Positions 1-5,934 of a stretch of 11,761 nt of DNA are shown here, piece after piece; within the stretch, counting starts at the first letter, position 1; every line of letters begins with the position of its first letter. Position numbers and translations under genes: made by a program. The stretch lies in assembly GCA_041305085.1 (NCBI GenBank), contig JBFYMA010000013.1, forward strand, positions 1-11,761, in the 5' to 3' direction. Under the pieces are notes generated by a model. The model did not search any database. It saw only the letters and a list, made by a program, of their open reading frames with translations, and was not told the DNA's origin. The DNA is from SURF-58 sp041305085. Its GTDB lineage: Archaea > Nanobdellota > Nanobdellia > Woesearchaeales > UBA9642.

Positions 1-24
1 ATTGCGCACTAAAGTCCTGAAAGG

Positions 25-85
25 GATGCCAAAAGCTCTGCTTTTCAGCATGCGGGGTGCAGAGCAATCAAAGATTGCTGGCATC
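25..85. ncRNA. Candidate structured RNA / nested inverted repeats
   Basis: Three perfect stems are packed into 61 bases and could form a three-way junction. The outer stem GATGCCA (25-31) pairs with TGGCATC (79-85). The second stem GCTCTGC (35-41) pairs with GCAGAGC (59-65). A hairpin GCAATC-AAA-GATTGC spans 64-78 and shares two bases with the second stem. I do not recognise an RNA family: there is no tRNA T-arm and no convincing C/D or H/ACA boxes. An open frame on the plus strand (2-94, stop TGA) and one on the minus strand also cross it, so it could instead be the end of a gene or mobile-element DNA running in from the left. The strand is undetermined. Confidence that the pairing is real is good; confidence that it is an RNA gene is low. 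Confidence 0.3.
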
Positions 86-176
86 ACTCTGTGATATTCA
101 ACCCTGCACAATTTTCAATAAAAATTTTTTCAACAAAAGAATTAGTAACTAACTTACTGGATAGCTAGGCATCAAC

Positions 177-185
177 TTTAAAAAT
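177..185 (+). promoter_or_regulatory. TATA box for glycosyltransferase operon
   Basis: TTTAAAAAT is centred about 27 bases upstream of the ATG at 208, the distance expected for a leaderless archaeal transcript. No purine-rich ribosome-binding site lies between them (the stretch is CT-rich), which supports leaderless initiation. The rest of 95-203 shows nothing else I can support. Confidence 0.6.
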
Positions 186-207
186 AATCTCTTCTCTCCT
201 TTTATGA

Positions 208-1623
208 ATGAAAAAGGATTATATAATTCTTGCACTGCTTTGCCTTTTCAATCTTGGGCTGGCAATACTCTCTTTTGGAGGCTTTGTGGTGGAGGATGCA
301 GCAATACACGCAGAAATAAGCTCGCTGATACTTCACAATGGTCATTTTATAACAACATATCAGCCTGTGTCAGACACATTATTAACTTATCCTCCTCTTT
401 TTCACTATCTTGCAGCGTTCCTTGGTTTGCTAATGCCAATAATAACTTCTGTAAGATTGCTGGGTGCGATAAGCTTTGCAATCCTTCCCCTAAGCGCATA
501 TTTTGCCTCAAAGACACTCACAAAAAAGCCAATTGTTCCTGCAATTGCAGCAGCAGCCATGGCTAACCTCTCATTTATACTTGTGTTTTCAGCTTTTCCC
601 CAGCTTCTTGCATTAAATTTTTACTTTTGGTTTTTGCACTTTTTTTTCAGGAGCAAAAAGATTGTTGCAGGGGTGTTTGCAGGCCTGGCAATAATAACTC
701 ATCCGTTCACAGGGTTTTTCACAGGATTTACACTGCTGGCCTTACTGGTTTTTTACAAAAAACAAGCCCTCAAAACAGTGCTTGCCGGGCTGGTTGTTTC
801 CATGCTCTGGGCAAAGCAGTATTTTTTGATAATAGTAAATATGGTTTCCAATTCATGGAACAATGCCAGATGGGTTGAGGTGCAGGGGTTTCATTTTGAG
901 CAGTTTTCTAGCCTGCTGAATGTGCTGTTTTACAGGCTGAACATAGTGATTTTTGGGCTTGCAATAGCAGGATTCGTGCTGTTTATGAACTCCCAAAAGC
1001 ACAACTGGAAAAAAAAGGTGGTGTTTGGGGCAATTTTTGGACTTCCTCTGCTGTTCACAATCTATCACCTTGGGCCTGCTCAGTACAAGTTTCTTGATAT
1101 GCTGTCTGTTCCGCTGATACTTTTTTCAGGAATGCTCTTTGGCTGGTTCAAATTCCCAAAAAAATCTTTGTCGAGGGTCTTTGTCATTGGGGCTATTGTG
1201 CTGGTATTGCTGGCCTCTTTTTTCCTGCCAGTAAAGAATGTCTATGACTTTACATACAGCAGAGAAAAATCGTTTTCCTCATTTGACTATAAATACTATG
1301 GAGCTGCTGTTTGGCTGAGGCAGAACAGGCAGGATTTTTCACGGGTTGTGCTGCTGGACAATTCATCCATAGAAAAGCCGCCAAAAAACTTTTCCAGCGA
1401 ACTTGTATTTTCCCAGATAGCCCAAAAATGTCCTATGGACGGAACAATTTCAGACCTTGAAAAATATTCTGAAAGCTACAAAAAACAGCTGGAAGACAGA
1501 AAACTTATTATTATGGGAGATTTTACAAAGCTGGAAAAGTATGATATAAAATATGTTGTTGGTGACTGCCAGCAAAACGTAATATATAAAAGCAAAGGGG
1601 TAAATATCTGCGAAATAAAATGA
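208..1623 (+). CDS. GT-C family membrane glycosyltransferase (PMT_2/ArnT-like)
   Basis: A 471-residue polytopic membrane protein. A first membrane helix (about 5-27) is followed by an acidic pair, E29-D30, in the first external loop, the position where GT-C enzymes carry their catalytic/metal-binding acidic residue. Y-P-P-L-F-H (61-66) resembles the PMT_2 loop motif. About ten more hydrophobic segments follow to about residue 340, then a soluble C-terminal domain of about 130 residues (343-471). By family it would transfer a sugar from a polyprenyl- or dolichyl-phosphate donor to a lipid or protein acceptor on the outer face of the membrane. The ATG at 208 is chosen over the out-of-frame ATG at 204 because it opens the long frame with K-K-D before the first helix. 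It overlaps the next gene by four bases (ATGA), so the two are probably translated together. Substrate cannot be read from sequence. Confidence 0.82.
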   Translation: MKKDYIILALLCLFNLGLAILSFGGFVVEDAAIHAEISSLILHNGHFITTYQPVSDTLLTYPPLFHYLAAFLGLLMPIITSVRLLGAISFAILPLSAYFASKTLTKKPIVPAIAAAAMANLSFILVFSAFPQLLALNFYFWFLHFFFRSKKIVAGVFAGLAIITHPFTGFFTGFTLLALLVFYKKQALKTVLAGLVVSMLWAKQYFLIIVNMVSNSWNNARWVEVQGFHFEQFSSLLNVLFYRLNIVIFGLAIAGFVLFMNSQKHNWKKKVVFGAIFGLPLLFTIYHLGPAQYKFLDMLSVPLILFSGMLFGWFKFPKKSLSRVFVIGAIVLVLLASFFLPVKNVYDFTYSREKSFSSFDYKYYGAAVWLRQNRQDFSRVVLLDNSSIEKPPKNFSSELVFSQIAQKCPMDGTISDLEKYSESYKKQLEDRKLIIMGDFTKLEKYDIKYVVGDCQQNVIYKSKGVNICEIK

Positions 1624-3047
1624 ATTTTCCAAAAAAAAGCTTTGCAGAATGGGCAATAATTGTTTTTTTGGCACTGTTTTTTATACTGAACTTTTTAGGG
1701 CTGTTTGGATTTTATAACTATGGCTGGGATGAAAGTGTTTACATCCACATGAGCAATTACATAAAATCAGGTGGAGGCGCAGGGCTTATGGAAAGCCTAA
1801 GGCCCACACTTTTTCCCTTGGTGCTGGTGCCTTTTTCAGAGAGCATTTTTGCATCAAGGCTGTTTGTGCTCATGCTCTCTCTGGCAACCCTTTGGATTTT
1901 TTTCCTGATAGGAAAGAAAGGGCTGAAGTCAAGGCACAGCTGGGCTTTTCCTGTTGCGCTGGCAGTTTTTCCTTATTTTTTGATCACTGGCAGCGCAGTA
2001 ATGACTGAAATTCCTGCATTGTTTTTTCATTTCCTTAGTGTGTTTTTTCTGCTCAAAAAAAAGCACTATTTTTCAGGGCTTTTTGGAGTGCTGGCATTTT
2101 TGACCAGATTTTCTTTCGGGATATACCTGCCAATACTTTTTATGGTCATACTTTTCAGGGAAAGGCAGAAAATTCTGCGCTTTATACTTGGGATGGCCTC
2201 AGGAATTCCTATGCTTCTGATAAACGTTTATCTGTTTTTGGGTGAGGCAAAAAATATTTTTTTAGCAGCAATATTTCCAATAATAAATCAGCTGAAGGAC
2301 AACACTTCTTCCCCCTACCTTTGGGTTTACGACAAAGGGTTTTGGTTTTATCCAGGCTATCTGTTTTCTTGGAGCGTTTTCACAATTTTTGCAGTTGTGG
2401 GGATTATTTTTTTGCTTAGAAACCTCATAAAAAGGCAGGAAAAGCCTTATTCTGAGAATTCATGGCTTGTCTATCTTTTGATAATACCCATAACATATAT
2501 TTTAGCAAGCCCCCACAAAGAAGCAAGATATCTTATGCTGGTCATTCCATGGGTTGTTTATTTCATGGTCTACGGGATTGTATGGCTTATGAGGGATCTG
2601 GAAGCGGGATGGCTGGCAAAAAAGCAGCCGCTGAAAAAAACGGTTCCAATAATCTTTTTTGTGCTGGTTTTTTTGAGCATTTTGCCCTCATTTGTTGGAG
2701 TTTATACAAACCAGCAGCCTCCAGAAAAAGAGTTTTATACAGACTATCTCTATGCACTGAAGGGTGCTGGCCAGGAAAAGACAGTGCTCACTGCAACGCC
2801 AATGATAATGACAAGCGCAAAAATAATTCCAGCATATGACAACAACAACATTTTTTTCCAAAAGCTAGAAACAGCAAACTATGATTATGTCTATTACAGT
2901 TCTGCGCCTTTTCCGTGCCTGGAAACAGACCAGCCCTGCTTGTCTTTGAGAAAGGATACAAAACAATTTCTTGACCAGAACTACGCGCTTTACAAAGAAG
3001 GCTTTTACCAGGGCACAGACTACTTTATTTATAAATCCAAGGGGTGA
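1620..3047 (+). CDS. GT-C mannosyltransferase-like membrane protein (HKExRY motif)
   Basis: A 475-residue polytopic membrane protein, start overlapping the upstream stop. After the first helix (about 11-31) the external loop has W36-D37-E38, the expected acidic GT-C site. M-T-E-I-P-A (128-133) matches the PMT_2 pattern. H299-K300-E301-A-R303-Y304 sits at the start of a late membrane helix and matches the HKExRF motif of GT22 enzymes (ALG9, ALG12, PIG-B class), which add mannose from dolichyl-phosphate-mannose. A soluble C-terminal domain begins near 362. The protein ends in IYKSKG, the same six residues seen near the end of the upstream protein, so the two look like paralogues with related C-terminal domains. 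Probable role: sequential sugar addition in surface glycan or N-glycan assembly. Donor and acceptor are inferred. Confidence 0.82.
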   Translation: MNFPKKSFAEWAIIVFLALFFILNFLGLFGFYNYGWDESVYIHMSNYIKSGGGAGLMESLRPTLFPLVLVPFSESIFASRLFVLMLSLATLWIFFLIGKKGLKSRHSWAFPVALAVFPYFLITGSAVMTEIPALFFHFLSVFFLLKKKHYFSGLFGVLAFLTRFSFGIYLPILFMVILFRERQKILRFILGMASGIPMLLINVYLFLGEAKNIFLAAIFPIINQLKDNTSSPYLWVYDKGFWFYPGYLFSWSVFTIFAVVGIIFLLRNLIKRQEKPYSENSWLVYLLIIPITYILASPHKEARYLMLVIPWVVYFMVYGIVWLMRDLEAGWLAKKQPLKKTVPIIFFVLVFLSILPSFVGVYTNQQPPEKEFYTDYLYALKGAGQEKTVLTATPMIMTSAKIIPAYDNNNIFFQKLETANYDYVYYSSAPFPCLETDQPCLSLRKDTKQFLDQNYALYKEGFYQGTDYFIYKSKG

Positions 3048-3060
3048 GTTTTCCGAAAAG

Positions 3061-3068
3061 TTTATATA
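3061..3068 (+). promoter_or_regulatory. TATA box for small membrane protein
   Basis: TTTATATA is centred about 28 bases upstream of the ATG at 3093. The intervening stretch is T/C-rich with no ribosome-binding site, so the transcript is probably leaderless and independent of the glycosyltransferase operon that ends at 3047. Confidence 0.65.
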
Positions 3069-3092
3069 CTAATTTTCTCAATTCTTTCCCTG

Positions 3093-3452
3093 ATGAAGAA
3101 AACAGTGGATGTAGTTGTAGTATTTATATTTATTATATCCATAGTGTCAATATTTTTTCTAAGAGAAGGTGTAAGTGTTTTTGGCCCAACAGGAAACGTT
3201 GTGGAACAGCCTGCAGAAGAGCAGATTTTTTCTGCAGAGAGCACGCTTTTTCCAAACACCCAGTATGATTTAAGATACTGCATCCCAAACAGCGACGGAA
3301 CACTGACTGTCGGGTTGGCAGAAAAAAACAGCAAGTATGATATTGTGGAAAGGTACACTGTTGCTGACGAGTATGACAGGATTTCTAATGTTGATGTGGT
3401 CTATTCCTGCGAAGATGGAAAAGTCATAAAGCGCCTTGTTCAGAAGAGCTAA
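3093..3452 (+). CDS. Small membrane-anchored extracytoplasmic protein, unknown
   Basis: A 119-residue protein of unknown function. Two lysines precede one strongly hydrophobic helix (about 6-23), the layout of an N-terminal signal anchor. It is followed by a short G-P-T-G-N-V-V element (31-37) and a soluble domain of about 80 residues carrying two cysteines (C63, C106) that could form a disulfide outside the cell. No signal peptidase site is obvious, so the protein is probably tethered. It has its own TATA box and follows the glycosyltransferase operon on the same strand after 45 bases; a link to the cell surface is plausible but only inferred from position and topology. I do not recognise the family. 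The frame is supported by the promoter spacing and the clean signal-anchor start. Confidence 0.7.
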   Translation: MKKTVDVVVVFIFIISIVSIFFLREGVSVFGPTGNVVEQPAEEQIFSAESTLFPNTQYDLRYCIPNSDGTLTVGLAEKNSKYDIVERYTVADEYDRISNVDVVYSCEDGKVIKRLVQKS

Positions 3453-3488
3453 ATACATAGTTTATTAAGGATATAAATTAAGAAAAAT

Positions 3489-3689
3489 TCACTTCATTTC
3501 TGTATAGCCACACTTTCCGCAGGTCCATCTGTCCTTATGGTCTGCCATGAAAAAGTGCCCCTTTGGGCATGTCTTGTTTTTTCTCTTCAAAGTTTCGCCC
3601 TCTGCCTTGTAAATCTTGTGGATTTTGTAGCCAGGCTTCTTGACCTTTTTTTTCTTGCCCTTTTTTACAACTTTCTGTTTCTTAGCCAT
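3489..3689 (-). CDS. rps27ae: 30S ribosomal protein S27ae
   Basis: A 66-residue small-subunit protein. It has a lysine-rich N-terminus (about 1-19), the K-P-G-Y segment (18-21), and a C-terminal zinc knuckle ending H-K-D-R-W-T-C-G-K-C-G-Y-T-E, typical of archaeal S27ae. The second pair of zinc ligands, C57 and C60, is intact. The first pair is unusual: the family normally has C-P-x-C, but here the sequence reads C41-P-K-G-H45, so a cysteine is missing and the loop is shorter; H45 may replace it. It is the last gene of spt4-rps24e-rps27ae. The ATG lies 7 bases after the S24e stop, with GTGAG upstream as a weak ribosome-binding site. Confidence 0.92.
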   Translation of the reverse strand: MAKKQKVVKKGKKKKVKKPGYKIHKIYKAEGETLKRKNKTCPKGHFFMADHKDRWTCGKCGYTEMK

Positions 3690-3696
3690 TTTTTAC

Positions 3697-4041
3697 TCAC
3701 TTTTTCTTTGCCTTTTTCCTGTCCTTTTTGGCCTTTCTCTTTGCTTCTATTGCCTCTTTTTTCTTGTCCTTTGGCAGAGCCCTCCAGACAACGTGCTTTT
3801 CCTCTATCTGGGCTGCTTTTTCGTTTTCATAAACTGCTCCTTCGACAAGCGCTTCTTTTTTTCCAAACCTTCCATGCACTTTTTTTATAGCCACAAGGCT
3901 CTCCTTTGTGCTGTACTTTGCAGCAATGAATTTTATAATGTCCCTCCTTGAAGGGGTTGAGCTGTCAAAGTTTATGGTTGCCAAAACCTCTTTTCTTGAG
4001 AGCAAAGGGTTTGCTTTTTCTTTTACATCAATTATTTTCAT
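3697..4041 (-). CDS. rps24e: 30S ribosomal protein S24e
   Basis: A 114-residue small-subunit protein. The start M-K-I-I-D-V and the conserved middle H-G-R-F-G (56-60), preceded by K-K-V and followed by basic residues, identify it. The C-terminal 25 residues are almost entirely lysine, alanine and glutamate, as is common for this protein. The frame stays open 58 codons further upstream, but that extension runs through spt4 and looks non-coding. The ATG at 4041 starts two bases after the spt4 stop and gives the family's usual N-terminus, so it is preferred. It is the middle gene of the spt4-S24e-S27ae operon, an order common in archaea. Confidence 0.93.
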   Translation of the reverse strand: MKIIDVKEKANPLLSRKEVLATINFDSSTPSRRDIIKFIAAKYSTKESLVAIKKVHGRFGKKEALVEGAVYENEKAAQIEEKHVVWRALPKDKKKEAIEAKRKAKKDRKKAKKK

Positions 4042-4043
4042 AA

Positions 4044-4232
4044 TTATCTGACCTTGATTGCATATTCTCCTGGCTTTTCCACATCCATTTCGTTGGCTAT
4101 AAATGATTTTTTTGTGTTTAAGAAGTAAATTCTTCCCTGCCAGTTGGTGCTGAAAGTGTTGTTTTTGCACACAGGGCAAACATGCTCTTCTGTGAAGAAC
4201 TTGCACTTTTTGCACGCTTTCTTTTTAGCCAT
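4044..4232 (-). CDS. spt4: Transcription elongation factor Spt4 (RpoE'')
   Basis: A 62-residue zinc protein. Two knuckles, C7-x2-C10 and C19-x2-C22, are followed by the N-W-Q-G-R-I segment (30-35) and a short beta-rich C-terminus, which is the archaeal Spt4 layout. It pairs with Spt5 (NusG) on RNA polymerase and promotes processive elongation. It begins the operon spt4-rps24e-rps27ae and has its own TATA box about 27 bases upstream. In many archaea spt4 directly follows rpb7; here rpb7 is about 760 bases away with other sequence between. Confidence 0.92.
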   Translation of the reverse strand: MAKKKACKKCKFFTEEHVCPVCKNNTFSTNWQGRIYFLNTKKSFIANEMDVEKPGEYAIKVR

Positions 4233-4253
4233 TCAGTAAAGGAAATATGAGGG

Positions 4254-4263
4254 GTTTTTAAAG
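4254..4263 (-). promoter_or_regulatory. TATA box for spt4-rps24e-rps27ae operon
   Basis: On the minus strand CTTTAAAAAC is centred about 27 bases before the spt4 ATG at 4232, giving a leaderless start. It lies just downstream of the stop of the gene remnant at 4279-4443. Confidence 0.6.
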
Positions 4264-4278
4264 CTTTCGGGGAGTTTC

Positions 4279-4443
4279 TCAGGGCATGGCAAGCTTCCAT
4301 AGCAATTCGAAATACTTTTTGTAGCCTTCAGCCACTTTGGAGTAAGATTAGGAGAGCATCCGATTGTTTTCATAAGAAAACTTAGGAAGATTACTTCCGT
4401 AACATGCAAAGTGCTCGACGTAATTACTGAAATCATGGATTTC
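4279..4443 (-). pseudogene. Disrupted gene remnant (C-terminal part), possible regulator
   Basis: Reading the minus strand from 4443 to the TGA at 4281-4279 gives 55 codons with protein-like composition, broken by TAA at 4350-4348 and bounded upstream by TAG at 4446-4444. The last part, after the TAA, includes SKVAEGYKKYFELLWKLA, an amphipathic helix that resembles in pattern the C-terminal helix of PLD-like effector domains in TrmB-type archaeal regulators; that resemblance is from memory. Upstream in another frame the sequence reads LRELRK, so a frameshift near 4440 is possible. The remnant lies between rpb7 and spt4, which are normally neighbours. Alternatives: chance reading frame, or a structured RNA, because a 10-bp inverted repeat (4379-4388/4441-4450) overlaps it. 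The rest of 4233-4545 shows only short imperfect repeats around 4468-4516 (GCGAGC-GAAA-GCGAG). Confidence 0.35.
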
Positions 4444-4546
4444 CTAAGTTCCCGCAAAGAAAACAAGCTGCGAGGAACGAGCAGTAAAACCTCTTCAAAA
4501 AGCGAGCGAAAGCGAGTATTTAGGACAACGCCCCAAAAACCACAAC

Positions 4547-4555
4547 CTTTAAATA
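4547..4555 (+). promoter_or_regulatory. TATA box for CBS-pair gene
   Basis: CTTTAAATA is centred about 45 bases upstream of the proposed start at 4596. Transcription would begin near 4575, leaving a short leader that includes the GAGGTG site at 4583-4588. A TTG at 4563, the other candidate start, would fall upstream of this expected transcription start. Confidence 0.55.
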
Positions 4556-4582
4556 GCTCCTTTTGATTATTAGAAGAGGAAA

Positions 4583-4588
4583 GAGGTG
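4583..4588 (+). promoter_or_regulatory. Ribosome-binding site GAGGTG of CBS-pair gene
   Basis: GAGGTG is identical to the site in front of the PAC2-family gene at 7332. Counting seven bases on reaches ATC at 4596, in frame with the CBS protein; no ATG, GTG or TTG in that frame occurs until 4617, 28 bases past the site. It therefore argues for a non-canonical start codon. Confidence 0.55.
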
Positions 4589-4595
4589 CATCAAT

Positions 4596-4970
4596 ATCCT
4601 AAGGATTCAAGACTACATGTCAAAGCCGGTAATTACTGTTGAAAAGAAAGATTCTATTTTTAAGGTTTGTAAAATTATGGCAAAGCACAACATTGGAAGC
4701 CTTGTTGTTGTGAGGGACCACAAGCCTGTGGGTATTATTACTGAAAGGGATGTTGTCAACAAAGTTATTGGAAAAGGCAAAGACCCTTCAAAAGTTTTGG
4801 TAGAAGAGGCAATGACAGAGAAAGTCACTACCATAGACATCCATACAAAGTTTTTGCAGGCAGCTCATCTTATGAAGCTCAATAATTTCAGAAGGCTTGT
4901 GATTATGGATGCAGACCAGATAGCAGGCATCATAACTGCCAGAGACCTTATCAGAATGATGTCATTATAG
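4596..4970 (+). CDS. CBS-domain pair protein
   Basis: About 124 residues, almost entirely two CBS domains. The first runs from R-I-Q-D-Y-M-S-K-P-V-I-T-V to G-I-I-T-E-R-D-V-V. The second begins at V-E-E-A-M-T and ends G-I-I-T-A-R-D-L-I-R. Such stand-alone pairs dimerise and bind adenine nucleotides or similar ligands to regulate partners; the partner here is unknown. The start is uncertain. I-Q-D-Y-M is conserved at the family's N-terminus and lies upstream of the first ATG (4617), so coding must begin earlier. ATC at 4596 is 7 bases after a GAGGTG site; TTG at 4563 lies too close to the TATA box. The gene is convergent with rpb7 and separates rpb7 from spt4, opposite to their strand, so it was probably inserted or inverted there. 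Confidence 0.85.
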   Translation: MLRIQDYMSKPVITVEKKDSIFKVCKIMAKHNIGSLVVVRDHKPVGIITERDVVNKVIGKGKDPSKVLVEEAMTEKVTTIDIHTKFLQAAHLMKLNNFRRLVIMDADQIAGIITARDLIRMMSL

Positions 4971-4977
4971 TGAATTA

Positions 4978-4991
4978 AAGAAAAATTTTTT
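4978..4991. terminator. Bidirectional oligo-T terminator between CBS gene and rpb7
   Basis: AAAGAAAAATTTTTT lies in the short gap between the convergent stops of the CBS gene and rpb7. It offers a T run on both strands (TTTTTT on plus; TTTTTCTTT on minus), which is how archaeal RNA polymerase typically terminates. No stem is needed or seen. Confidence 0.45.
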
Positions 4992-5541
4992 ACTTGGCAG
5001 ATTTGGCTTTTTCTTCCTCTTCAACCCATTCTTCCTTGCCAAGCCCTTTTTGCCTCATAGTCAGGCCAAGCTTTGGATTCATAACATCCTTGTAGCTTAT
5101 TGCAATAATCCTTGACCTGCATTTATCTCCGACTTTCAGGGTTCTCTTTGTGTCTTTGCCCAGCAGCACTTTGTCCTTGCTGAAGCTTACAAAGTCATTC
5201 ATTGACTGGCTTATGTGAATCATGCCGTCCAATGGGCCTATTGTTATGAATGCGCCAAAATCTGCAATATCCTTAATTTTTCCCCATACCACTTCCTGCA
5301 TCTCAGGCTTAAAAGTGATGAGTGTGAACTCTGTATCGTAAAAAGTTGCTCCATCACCAGGGATAAGAACTCCTTCTCCCACTTTCTCAATGCTCATGAC
5401 GTCTATAACCATGCCGAAGTCTTTGGAGATGTATCCTCCGAACTTTTCCTTGACTTCCTGGATTATTCCTTTGTTTACATCTTCCCCCATATTTTTTGGG
5501 GAAACCCTTACAAAATCCTTGACTTTGGTCTTGTAGAACAT
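4990..5541 (-). CDS. rpoE1: RNA polymerase subunit Rpb7 (RpoE1/RpoE')
   Basis: A 183-residue protein, the usual length. The N-terminal tip domain (about 1-78) starts M-F-Y-K-T-K-V-K-D-F-V-R-V and contains the K-F-G-G-Y-I segment. An S1 RNA-binding domain (about 82-163) follows, with G-K-I-K-D-I-A-D-F-G-A-F and D-G-M-I-H-I-S. A charged tail rich in glutamate ends it. With Rpb4 it forms the polymerase stalk that aids open-complex formation and binds the emerging RNA. The ATG is 7 bases after the stop of the PIN gene, and GGGTGA at that stop acts as its ribosome-binding site, so it is translated from the AlkD-PIN-Rpb7 message. The usual downstream neighbour spt4 is not adjacent. Confidence 0.94.
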   Translation of the reverse strand: MFYKTKVKDFVRVSPKNMGEDVNKGIIQEVKEKFGGYISKDFGMVIDVMSIEKVGEGVLIPGDGATFYDTEFTLITFKPEMQEVVWGKIKDIADFGAFITIGPLDGMIHISQSMNDFVSFSKDKVLLGKDTKRTLKVGDKCRSRIIAISYKDVMNPKLGLTMRQKGLGKEEWVEEEEKAKSAK

Positions 5542-5548
5542 TTGATTT

Positions 5549-5932
5549 TCACCCTGTTGCTAGATAGCTCTTGTTTTTGAGGGTTATTATCCCCACTTTT
5601 TTGGCTTTTAGCCTCTTTTTGAGCTCTTTGTCCTGTGTAGCCACAAAATCGCCTTCTTTGACAGCCATAACAATGATGTCATCCACAGGTTTTTTAAAGG
5701 AACTGGGCACTACTTTTAAATGTTTTTGTTTTATGAGCTGCAAGGCCACTTTTGCAGCAGTTTTGTCTTTAGTATTGCCTGTTTCTGAGATCTTTTCCAG
5801 CTCGCCCAGTATGGGCTCGAGAATGATGATTTCTGGCTGATTTTCCGCAATCCTTTCAAGCTCTTCAAAGATGTCCACTTTGAACTGTACTGGTATGAGC
5901 AGAAAATTTGTATCAAGGAATATTTTTGCCAT
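5549..5932 (-). CDS. Fcf1/Utp24-like PIN-domain ribonuclease
   Basis: A 127-residue single PIN domain. The acidic active-site residues are visible in order: D7 in L-D-T-N, E44 in L-G-E-L, D84/D85 in V-D-D-I-I, and D101 in A-T-Q-D-K-E-L. The end, V-A-T-Q-D-K-E-L-K-K-R-L then I-T-L-K-N-K-S-Y-L, matches archaeal Fcf1-like proteins, which are linked to rRNA processing, better than toxin VapC proteins. Position supports this: in many archaea a PIN gene directly precedes rpb7. No antitoxin gene is present. The ATG two bases after the AlkD stop is chosen; a TTG six bases earlier overlaps that stop and is less likely. Confidence 0.85.
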   Translation of the reverse strand: MAKIFLDTNFLLIPVQFKVDIFEELERIAENQPEIIILEPILGELEKISETGNTKDKTAAKVALQLIKQKHLKVVPSSFKKPVDDIIVMAVKEGDFVATQDKELKKRLKAKKVGIITLKNKSYLATG

Positions 5933-5934
5933 TT

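Noticed and set aside
25..85. tRNA at the left edge
   Set aside because: Outer stem is 7 bp, but there is no T-arm GGTTCRA, no anticodon arm layout and no CCA-compatible end.
2..94. Plus-strand open frame at the left edge (30 codons to TGA)
   Set aside because: Too short and not recognisable; the same bases form three perfect stems, and a minus-strand frame is also open. Not listed as a gene.
4042..4215. 58-codon upstream extension of S24e
   Set aside because: It overlaps spt4 almost entirely and lacks S24e character; the ATG at 4041 gives the family N-terminus.
4233..4466. Minus-strand frame of 77 codons upstream of spt4
   Set aside because: It runs through the spt4 promoter to a stop touching spt4, and the more protein-like reading lies in another frame ending at 4279.
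4500..4517. GCGAGC-GAAA-GCGAG repeat as a CRISPR or tandem array
   Set aside because: Only two imperfect copies with no spacer; too short for any array.
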